Assembly (NCBI GenBank): GCA_002633025.1
Contig: NMRB01000061.1
Span: 198,362 to 262,361 of the forward strand
Length of the DNA: 64,000 bases
Source of the DNA: Notospermus geniculatus
Lineage: Eukaryota; Nemertea; Pilidiophora; Heteronemertea; Lineidae
Reading direction: 5' to 3'
Shown: piece by piece, positions 39,316 to 51,300 of the stretch
Position numbering within the stretch: the stretch's first letter is position 1
How the letters are laid out: each line of letters starts with the position of its first letter
Program-made: the position numbers and the translations under genes
The notes under the pieces: generated by a model
Database searches by the model: none
Seen by the model: only the letters and a program-made list of their open reading frames with translations
Told to the model about the DNA's origin: nothing

Positions 39316-42300
39316 CTGAAAGAACAACAAAACAACTGTCCAAATGGCAAAGTGGAATCACGTCACCTGTTACCCCTAAATTTGTAGGTTCAATTCATGT
39401 TACAAGCTGCATCAGCACAACTACTGGAAGGACAAGAAATTTGATCTTGACAACATGTTGAAGGAAACAATGAGACTGATTTGGTTCACCCAGTTGGGCA
39501 TCCTGAGATCATCAGGGTTCTTAGCGCTCGCTACCTTCATCAACGTTTGTGACGAAGGAAACAAACGTAAGAACACCTGGGCCCATATTCATAAAACCTT
39601 GCTAGGCTTAGTTGCCTGCTGAAGTGCCTAGTTTGTACAGGCCAATGTACACAACTAGCAGCCAACTAAGCCAGCAAGGTTTTATGAATATGGGTCGATG
39701 TTCTCAAAATGGAGTTGGGCGTCCGACGGTATTGCTGCAGAGAATTCAAAACTATTGCAAAGACTACGTGGAACCGAATAAAGCTACCTTGCTCCGTCCA
39801 CCATAGGCTGTGTCTCTGGCATTACACACGCTAATAGTTCATAGCATGGCAGGCAGATTCCGACAATGAAGCCGACCTGTGGAAAAAAAAACGTTTCATT
39901 ACCGGGAGGAACTTTCCTAGGAATTTATGATACTTAACTTGGGTTATCTACTTTCAAGAACAGTGAGACAGACTTTAGAAGAAAGCTATATGTTCATGTA
40001 CCCTAACTATGCTCAGAATGTTGGCGATGTCGCCATACTACATGTATTCAGGGGCCTGTTTCATAAAGTGACTTTAAGCTAATGGTACCTTTAACTAAGT
40101 GGAAAATGCACTGAAATTAATACCATTAGCTTAAGGTCACTTTATGAGACAAGCCCCAGGTTTCTAAACTAAAAGCACCATGGTGCCTACGCCATACTCT
40201 GAGAGTGTCAGGAGTTACATCAGTGCTGTTCATGTTGGTTCAGGGTCATCACCCACAAAGTGACATCAATCCAAAGTACATTGTACATTGAAGCATGATA
40301 ATGAAGACGGACAGTGATGTGACGGAATTACGAGACTCTGGGGATACTGTGAAGGTGCAGTTGGTGCAGTAGGATTTTCTTGACCATCTCAAGAATGTAG
40401 AGGCTGGTGCAGGATTTTTGCCATAGTTACGACGAAAATTGCCAAGGTGCTGTGGCTCAAATGCCCTCTACGATAATGTCCAGCAAATGGGAGTTGATTA
40501 TGAGAAGATTTAGCGGAATGCCTTTTGTCATTGGTACATAGCTGGGGTCTCATAATTCGGGAGACCATTACCCTGGCAGCTTTCAAAACTATGAACCACC
40601 CATCCTACCATAGCAGGGACTTGTACCTCGCTCCTCTTCATCCACTCCTGTGTGAGTGGATTAAAACACTACTTTTATTAAAAGAGGAGCGAGGTAAACC
40701 CTCCTGCTCTGAGAGGATGATGAACCCGAAGGGTATCTTTTGCTGTCGGAAGTAGTGTATTCGACGGTTGAGTGTCTTCAACAACTAAGGCTGGAAAAAT
40801 TGAATTGATGGCAATGGCAAAAGGCATTTTGGGGCATTATTTGAAAGTGAACAAAAAGAACTCTAATTTGAATTTCCATGACAAACACCAGATTCACACA
40901 ACAGAAAGAAGAGGACAACAAAAACAAAAGCACTCTACACTAAAAGGATCTCCGCTTGATTGAGTCATCTTCATGAAAGCAATAGCAACTGAATTCCAAT
41001 TTGGCGATAAGCAAGAGCAGACTCTGAGGACCCATTGCTGCGGTATCCGCAGGCATCGGGATGATTCCTGCCTAAATCTAACAAATCAGGACCTAGACAT
41101 TGCCATTACATGTATGTCCTGAGGCAAGAGCGACAAACCGCTGCAATGGGTACATCCTGATTACATCAGGGGTTCTTTAGCACTCGCTCCCTTGTGTGGT
41201 GATGTGCGGTCCCTCCTGCGCTGATGTGCGGTGACGATGGGAGCAAGAGCGAAGAACCCCTGATGTTCTCAGGATGTCATAGTCACTATCTCTAGTATTC
41301 TACAAATAAAAATTCAGAGGTATGCGTTACCCAAACCACCGAAAGCAGGGTAAGTAGGCATTTTCTATCATCCATTTGTTGATTCTGAGATGGCAGGATG
41401 GTTAGCACCACGAGGCACACACTCAAAAGACTTTTTCAAGTGCTAAACTCCTATAAAACACTTTAATAGAATGAGCACACCACGACTAAAGCCAGCATGC
41501 ATGTGCTTGTACCTGTGACTCGGGAAGTTCATAGGCAAACGAACGATCCATCATGCGAATTGGTGTCTGTCCTTGGCGCTTTTCCTCATCTCCCTATGGC
41601 AGCCATGGACAAATTAAAGGGATAAGGTTATGTCAGATTAAAGAGAGATGAAAACTGTGCTATGAACATTCTGAAGGTCACACTCTGCAGGTTGAGGTCA
41701 TCATGGCCGAAAGATCTGGGGATGGGGGAAGGGGAGATTGGAGTTGACATGCATTTTGGTGAGGATACACGTATGACCTTCGAATGAAAATAGCAGTAGA
41801 GGGATTGAACTAGGAGATGGAGAAACAATATTAAGGCGGCTTTCTCATCAGTGTAAAGATAAAGCACAATTTCTGGTCGTAGGAGAATTGCAATTTTTTG
41901 TTCCATAATGGCGTAATGAAGCTGTAGTTCGATGAAGTTCTGCTTCAGAAATGGTTTCAAAATGTGTTCATTTCATTTGGGGATGATAAAGTACTACTGT
42001 GATAGCCGCAATGTAGTGTCTCCAAAACCTTGGCTCAAGATAAGCACTGCAAAAGTTGTCACTGAACGTTAGGTACAACTGGTACCTGGCTATTTGGTAG
42101 CTGGTCGGCTTGGTCACGATCCATCATCGCCATTGGCATTCCTCCATTTCGTTTCTCTTCATCTCCCTAGTTGGGGCAATAATCATACAGCAAATGAAAC
42201 AAACAGTGTTTTCTATAATTCTTATGAGGTTTTCTGAAAAAGTCACTGTCAACCAGCTTTCTAGTTATCAACCATTGCATTAAAATTGACCTGCACTGTG

Positions 42301-45300
42301 TCGTAAATGATAGGACTATCATACCAGTGTGCTTCTAGGCCTACATGTAAAAGACGAACATTTGAACTCTTCTCTCAGTATATCAATGGTCTTCTAATGG
42401 AACGGTAATGAATTGGGAAAAACATGAACACACCCCACACTACAAGTGTCCAGACTGGCCAGATTTCAACTACCTATTCAGATTTTTGGACACTTGTAGT
42501 GAGGGTTGAACACGGAAGAAAAAGTTTCATACTTTTGCATGTGTATGACGTACACTGTCACTTGTAAAACCAATGAATAAGCAACAACTGTTTTTAGATG
42601 TTCGTAATTCTGTCAAGTCAAATTTGATGACAGCTCAGACCTTCTTCTTACTTTGCATAAAAGTAACAAAGTACATGTAACAAGAAGGTCTGAGCTGCAC
42701 TAACCTCGAGTAAAATGTTTATATAATCTATTTCAGATTTTGTAATTAAACCCTTCGAAACCTTCGAAACTTGAGGGGCAGAAGATTTTGAAGAAAACAT
42801 TGGCAGAATACTTTACCTGTTGCCAAAACTCCTCCATGATAATATGCACTACGTCTTTCTGCATTTGCCATGGTTTAAACATGGCGCAAAGATCTGACGC
42901 TGTCATGCTCAGCTCCATTACAAGATGTCTACAACAGAAGACACAACATCAAATCAACATGCGGTAGGAAGGACGAATTGTAGGGAAGGAAATTGACATG
43001 CTATGTGAAGAACAGTGGAGAGGGAGGAGTCATTGGCATGCAACAGGAGCAGTCAGCAGCGCATATTGCCAAAAGATGGCAGCAAAATTCTAGCGGACCA
43101 ATACACAGGAAAATCCACGTAATTGGTGGTCGATCAAGAATGAATGGGTCCGCCATATGCATTGAATTGGGCCGTAGTGACACCTATTGGTCAACTCACT
43201 GACAGCTCCTATTTGAGAGATGAAGTGAAAAGGATGAGACTGGAGGGGAAACTGGAAGGCTGGCATGCCATGAAAAGATTACAAGATATATCAGGAAGTA
43301 GCAATATGGCGAACAGAAGAGGAGAGAACCAGGAAATCAACATTTATAGTGAAGAATGGAAAATGGAAGTGAAAGCAGCTTGCACGAAGAATGGAGAATA
43401 CCAAGAATGTTGAGAAGAACATTAGGTTCAAAGCCATTAGCACACAGAAAGTGCCACGTAAAAACGGATACTTTAAACGGATACAGTGTTGAGTTCCATG
43501 GAGAAATTCTGCTGTTCAAACTGACACAGGACACTTGAGGGTAAATTTGGTACTGCCAGAAAAAGGACATGCTCCTGAAGCAGTTCAGGTTGGAAAACAA
43601 ACACCAAGAAGGTGACCATAGAGTCTTTATATGATCACGGCCCTTGGTCTTGTTGAATGCTGCATTAAAGATTTTGGAAGTTTCTCATAAGTTCATTAGT
43701 TCATAATACTGGCATCCTGACAGATGGAACAAAAAAAATACAATCATGCTAGAAATGAAATACATCAGAATCAAGACAACAGTTCACCAAGAAACACTGA
43801 AACAACAATTTGTGCTATCTTTGTACCTGGGCGTAAAATTCCTCAAAGATAACCTTGACAGTTTCACACTGAACTGACCAAGGTTTCACACTGGCACAGA
43901 GATCGCATCCAGTCATTGCAATGGCTTGAACGAGCCTCCTGATTGTTAAAGATAAAAGACATAAAAAAATTGCTCATCTTTCAGCATATGCAGCAGTGCC
44001 TCATGGACAGGGAACACCCAATGATTCTGTTAAATGCGTTATGAAACGTGGATATCTTCACAAAGACAAAAGATAGCGATAGAGGAAGTATCCTGGGGAA
44101 ATTTCGGACCATGGCCCTTCAGTTAAGGGCAGAACTATTCTACTAGTCTTCTGATATGAAATTTCAGGGCGACCAATACTTTCATTTTGAAATACTCATG
44201 AAACAGCAACTGTATCCAACCAACCTGTGTTCATCCAAGTCCCATTTGAATTCTTTCCTGTCAACGATCTCCCGCAGCTTTGCTCGATTTCCAAAGAATA
44301 ACGCTAAGTCTGTCGCCAGGATACAATGCCGGATGTCACCAAGGACCTGCTTGTACTCGTCCGATGAGAGGTGTTTGAAGATGTTATGGCCGTCGTGCTG
44401 TGACAGAAAAGAAGATGTTATTACAACGAATTCTATTTTACGATGACAAATCATACAAAATCAGCAATTTATGAATTTTCATGATGATCAGCAAGCCAAT
44501 TCGTCAAGATCATTTAACGTTTCCAGCTGGTCAGCCACAAGTGACTGCCTTCGGGTTTGGTAGCATAGATGGCACCATGCGACAGTCACAAAAATGATAT
44601 TCCACGAATGGCAGTGTCAAATGTTTTGCAAGCCAATCGTTCAACAAATGGCTTTAACAACACCTTGATGACTTTTCAGAATGATTTTTTCTTGGCTATC
44701 AGTGGTTGGAAATATTGACCTGGGCATGATCAGATGCACGTGAAAGCTAGTGAATGACGTTTCATGCAAGCGTAGTGTCGTGTTTACTGTTTATGGACAA
44801 AGTTCTGTACCTCATGCAGGCTCTCAAAGTACGTTCATGCAACTACAGCAAGATTTTGTAAAAATAAATCATTACAATAACTTCTTTATAAACTCAGAGA
44901 AAATTCAACATACATTGTAGATGTAGTTTAATGAAAATTCATGCAAGTCCATGGATGAAAGCTAGCTCTCACTTTATGCAGAGACCAATTATTGCTTTTA
45001 CCTTTGTTTATCTTTGCAGTGAAGGAGTCTGACTAAAGGATGTACAGGTGCACTATCTAACAAAGCAGGTGGAATTAAGCATGGAAAGCGCATCTTTTAA
45101 GGAACTGTTTTGACAATGCAGGCTGAATTATATTGTCCACACTGGAATTTTTGAGAGTTGTGACGGCGAAGAATTGATATTGCACCAATGGACTACGTAT
45201 TGTGTGGGTCATTGCGTCGAAGATTTCCTTCTGAAGATACATTTTACTCTTTCCCATGCTCCAACTCGCATTTTTATCAATTTGTCATTCTCAAAAGCCC

Positions 45301-48300
45301 AGTGTAGAGTAGGATGTATAGTATAGCAATTAGAAAAATCTCTGTGTCTCTTTACAGGATGTTGTGTCCGAGTATGTTCCGTGATACTCTGAGAGTTACA
45401 GCCAGGACTAAAAACCAGCTACATGTAATAGTAATGTATTGCAAAGCCACATTTATAAGTGCAAAATGATTATATCCCAGTTTACATTGAGGTTTTACAG
45501 TATCCACTCCCAATCTTGTTGCTGTACATTAACGGAATACTTTGGTTTCATTTGCCGTATGTATCTTTTGTTGACAACTCTATGACAAGGACGTTGGCCC
45601 CAATGTAAACTGGCTGAGATATTTGTCAGTAAATATGATGAATTGTACTATGTCTTACTTGTAGGACGGTAACAGTGTGATTAAAATGGTGGTTTTCCAT
45701 GGGAGAGGAGGAGTATATAGCAGCTAGTGGGGACGAGTTACTCTTGAGAAAGCTGTTAGTTTTGCCACGATGGTCCACGTCGTGGCAGAGACATGCAACA
45801 AAGAATGTTAGACACTGAAATAAGGAAAGCAGAATTACATAACAGATAGGAACCGGTTTCCCTGATGAGGAAGGAGAAGTTGACCGCACTTTATGTCAGT
45901 GGCTGTTGAGCTGGAATGAACCCCTGTTGGTTAGGCCTAGGCTATTGTGTTCGAGGACGGGAGGTTGCAGATGGGACAGGACAGGAGACTGCACCAAGCA
46001 ATTAGCTAGGCGGAAATAGACACGGCAGCGTAGCTTGTGATGTGATTTTGTTATGAAGCAACCACTAAAGCTAGGAATCCACCACTGATTTTCAAGTTGA
46101 TTTTGCGTTGTGACTTGCTTTGCAACTGGGTTGCGTTGCAACTGGGCACTCGATCGCCGTAGTGGACTCGCTAGACGTGATTTCCACCAATGGCGAAGAT
46201 GTGGTCAATTTCAGTCGGCAATCGGTCGGCGACCGGTATCAGTTCCTTGCGATCGTATTCAATCGTAGGTAGCAGTTTGCAAAGCAAGTGGCAACGCAGA
46301 AAATCAGCAGTGGATTCCTAGCTTAACTGTGATGCGTTTCGTGAATTGAACTGTTAATGTGGACCACAGCCGAAAGGATTTTTAAAGATTTAGACACGTC
46401 AAATCCGCAAAGCTAATTACTTGGTTGAATGGATTAAAGGAAAAGGAAAGTATATTAGTACATGTAAATGAACTGCTGCTCTTCTAACCACAGGAAAGCA
46501 ATGTATGGAAGACGTTTTCGAAATGAAATTCCACCCATTCGACTCCCCTTTCCACTGTGATGGTTCTTGTCAGTGTGCGAATCAGCACAGTACTTTCGAG
46601 ACAGGGGCTGGTATTCATAAAAGCTAGCAAAATAATGCTTTTACTTCATATTTTGTGGTACATTTACATTGGACCTCGCTGTGCAAATCTTAAATAAAAG
46701 CATTTGCTAACGTTTATGAATACCAGCCAAAATTTGTCTTACTTAGGCCCTTTCCCTGCCCTAAAGTGGCCAGGAATGGAACTGATCCGGATCCATATTG
46801 CCATTTTATGCCTGATTCTTTCAACAGTGTTACCGTATCCCTGTGGTTAAGTTTACAGCAGGATAGAGATGAGCATGATACAAGGACACAGGACATAGCA
46901 ACTCTGCTTCATTGGCCAACCGTTAGAAAAACACCATGCATGAACAGTTGGAAGCTTCGTCCAGTCAGATCAAAGGATTAGAACGAAGATTTAACCAGGA
47001 TATCTATCCGGGAAACAATGAGTATCCATTAGGCGATTGGCTGTGCGCTTGTACTTAGTGAGAAAAAAAAAGATTTCATGATGGTTCACACTGACGTCAC
47101 TCTATCGTGATAAAGATAGCCTAAAAATAAAAGCAATCATTGTGGACCGCTGGCAACAAATTTGTCCAATGTGTTGGAAGAATCTAACAGCCTGAGCCAT
47201 CCCTTATTTTCATACAAAAGATAACGTTTCGGCAATGTTATCGTGGGCCACATTTCATGTGTAGCTGTATCTAAAGGGAATAAACGATGCTGTTTTCAGG
47301 AAGAGCACCGGTGGTCTTCCTCAGTTGAGAAAAAGGGAGAATCTTGATGAGTTTGAAAATCCATCTTTAACCCGACTTGGACTCTATCTCAACGTCTTTT
47401 GCCAAACAGGGTGTTTTCCTAACGTAGCTCCTCAAAATAACTCTGATACCTGTAGTATGGTGACAGTTTGATTGAAATGGTGGTGCTCCATAGTTGAGGT
47501 TGAATAGATAGCTGCAAGGGGTGAGGCACTTTTGACCATGAATGCATTTGTCTTTCCACGGTGATCAAGGTCGTGGCATAGACATGCAACAAACAGGGCC
47601 AGTCGCTGAAAAAGATATGGACAGGTTAAACGAACACGATTCTTATGCTATTTGAAATTAACAAGAAGTCAAAATGGAACGTGATAAAATGATATTTGTA
47701 AGCCCTTTGAAATGTTTGTCAGTTCTTAAGCGCCTCCAAATAGTTTAGGCCTACACCCCACAAAGATTATCCTCTTTGAACAGGTGAAGCTGAGAAACGT
47801 TCGAATATTCCTAAGTTTAGTACCCAATCCCAGAGAAAACGTTGGCATATTCAGTAAGTTCAGTACCAATCCCAGAGTTAACGTTGGAATATTCAGTAAG
47901 TTCAGCATCAATCCTGAGATACAGGTGTGATAAATCTAATGTTCCCACCCGCCTGATGTCCCCCTGCATTGTTTGTCACAGGAGTAAGGGTCTTGGTCTC
48001 TCTAGAGTCCAATTCAATGGTGCTGCTTAATCCGTAAATGTATTGTTGGGGGACATCACATATCGGGGGACATTAGATTCTACTACACCAGTACATGTAA
48101 CGTTTGAACATTCAGTAAGTTCAGTATCAATCCCTGAGATAACGTTGGCATATTCAATATTTTCAATATCAATCCCTGAGATAACGTTGGAACATTCAGT
48201 AAGTTCAGCATCAATCCCTGAGATAACGTTCAGTATTTTCAATATCAATCCCTGAGATAACGTTGGAACATTCAGTAAGTTCAGCATCAATCCCTGAGAT

Positions 48301-51300
48301 AACGTTGGGACACATTCATTACATGTACATGTAAGTTCAGTATCAACCCCAGAGATAACGTTAAAATATTCAGTACGTTCAGCAACAATCCTGAGATAAC
48401 GTTTGAACATTCAGTTAGTTCAGTAGAACTCCCTGAGATAACGTTGGAATATTAATAAGTTCTATATCACTCTGTGACATGCTCCATAATAATGGAAAGG
48501 ATTATCACATTCGTGACACTTACCTCCAGAGGAGTAAAGGTGTTTTCTGTCGTCTTGATGACGGTGTACATGGCGTGTGCCACGGAGAACGCGTGCGCCC
48601 AGTTGTGGTAGGGGACATTCCGATAGTTCTTCCGAACAGTCAGGGTAAACCGCATCAAAGCATCAAGGTCAAACCTGAAAAATCATTGATACAAGGTGAT
48701 GTGCTGACCACCGGAGCTGTTGAGGCTCAGGGTGAACAAGGTGAGGTGTACAGTTATCTCTCCCCGACGGCAAAATACAATTTCTTCACTTCTTTTATAA
48801 TCAGCAGAAGCACAGTACTTGCTTCAAATATTAGGGTAGCTGTATCTTGTCCAACTGACTATCACTAAGTCCACTGAAAGCAAACTACTGCTCGTCCTTC
48901 TATTATTCAAGCACCCACTGCAGCCTTTCAAGGGGGTAAAATCCTCTGGGATGTCTGTAGAAAGCTGCTTAAGTCTGCAGGAATATTGAAAAGCCTGAGC
49001 TTGTGGCACCCGAACAGTGTTTTCGGATGAGTGAGAATTGGGAGAGACTGGCTGAAGGTCCAATTGCCAGGAATCTACCATCAAGTGGTTAAGTTATCCT
49101 GTTAGCCATTGTTCATTCTGAATCAAAAGAACTTGCAGAAGTTAGAGCAAGGAGTAAAGTATTGTTGTAATCCAGACCTAGTTAGACAGGAATTCACTGT
49201 AACAGGTTAGACGTTAGACCACTAAGTATACCTCCAAACTTCTTACACAACTTTACTGTTATGAGTAGCAACACACGTGATCGTTAAAGCCATACAATCC
49301 CGAAGTCACCGGCGATCATCAGGCATGAATTCAGCTTTGATATTGATAACGTCTTTTTACTGTAATTTTCGGGAAGTAACTGCACTAAGTCTGTGCCAAT
49401 TTCACCAAATACTGATTCAAAACCAACTAAGGGGTAGGCCTATTTATAGTCGGCACTGGTATCTCAAATTTGTCNAACGTATACCCAGTAGAAAAATAAC
49501 TGGGTATACGTTAGTATACCGGGGCATTACTCGGGGGTGTGTTATTGGACCTCTGTAACACGCCCACCACCCCTGCAATGCATGCCTCAAGTCCCTGTGG
49601 CACTGGTATCTCAAATTTGTCATTCTGACAACTCTTCCCTTCTCTTTCAGATGAGAAATAGGTGTTTCTGATAATCAAACCCACACCATCAAAGACTGAA
49701 AGTGGAAGCTTCCCCTATGCACAAACTCTACCAACCTGAAATTCGAAATATTCCTGAAATACTACTGCATGCCGATTTATACTGTTAGTGGTAGCGAAAA
49801 GCACACCTAAAAGCAAACTATGATAAGGCCAGCACACTGATGACATTCATGCAGATCATCCCCTTTTTTCTCTGTTCGAAATGTTAGACTTTTTTATGAC
49901 GCAATTGTGTGTACAGTGCTGCGGACTTGGCAGTCACCAGGCTAGAGTGAAAAGTGAGGTATGTGAACCACAATAAGCATGCGCCAGAAAAACATCAAGA
50001 ATGCCTTAAAACTGACTTTCTGGTTGAACTACATGAAGATGGACACATCACACCATGGCCTAAAACCATCGCTGCATATTAAGATGTTACGTGGCATGCA
50101 TGACATAGACTTGATTTTGTACGCTTTTTGGATGTTGGTTCACACTCTAGTTGATTTTTGCGACCATGGCTTAAACTGGCTTAAAATTTCATGAATTAGC
50201 CTGTTACCCCTGTGGAAAAAGCTGTCGTCAATTCCATCGTGAACTGCAGGCAAACGTTTGGATAACAAAGTTTGGAACAAAGGATTGCAGCCAAACTTAT
50301 CTTTCTGTCAAAGAAATCAAATTGAAATCTCGTGATTGCCTGTCATAACAGGAACACCAAGCAGGTAATAATCAGGGGCCTGTTTCATAAAGTGACTTTA
50401 AGCTAATGGTACCTTTAACCAAATGGAAAATGCATTGAGTTAATGGTACCATTAGCTTAAAGTCACTTTATGAAACAGGCCCCAGAACTTGTGAAGAAAA
50501 TCTCGTAAATGCTTTTGCTTCAGTTTTTTACAGGACTCTCTAATCCATTTGTACGGCTAAAAGGAAGTAAAAGCATTTAATAGTTTTTATTCATACTACC
50601 CATTGGCTGTAGTGCTGGACAAGTGCAACTCCTTGAAAGAATATGAAATTGACAAACATCTGGCTGTTGAAACCCTACTCATCTGACTGGCGACGTATTG
50701 AAGCTGAACTTGATAATTCTGTCACGGTTTCCAGTAGCGTTACACATCATTCTATCTTTTTATATACAAAAATGCATCTTTACTTAAACGCTCAGAACGC
50801 CAATTTTTTACATCATCAGTTGGATTGCATGACGCTCTCGACATGGGACACCATTTATCTCTTCTAAGGCACAGTTCCTTATAATGAACACATAAATATC
50901 TGACCTGCTTTTATATCATTATGCTGGCTTTATCATAGTTTTCATAACTCGTTATTTACTAATTAAATCTGAACAAAAAACTGCAGGAGAGCATGTTCAA
51001 TCCATTATTCACACTACAATCTGTTATATACTTCAACCTTGTACAGGGCCTAAAAGCATATATACTGTATGAAGCATATATACCTCTCTTCAAAATCTGG
51101 GGCCCTAGAAACAATGAAAGAAAAAAACTAGCTTCAGATGTTTTCTATAAAATATTTGCATTATCTATAAACAGAAGTCATGAAAAATGAAAAGTTCCAG
51201 GCTAATTCATAAAATTCAAGCCAATTTACGTGTAATATCATCACGAAAGATCTCAGAGGCACATGTAGGCCCTACGGCCGATTTCGCAAGGGGTGTTTAA

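Noticed and set aside
41513-43938. Second, collapsed PDE gene or retrocopy as the source of the extra exons
   Set aside because: The copies are interleaved pairwise (B1 B2, then C1 C2) with introns and splice sites and no duplicate of the intervening single-copy exons; a retrocopy would lack introns and a gene duplicate would repeat whole blocks.
47726-48410. Frames with repeated [13 protein letters not shown]-like peptide
   Set aside because: Translation of the 42-bp minisatellite, interrupted by a MITE.
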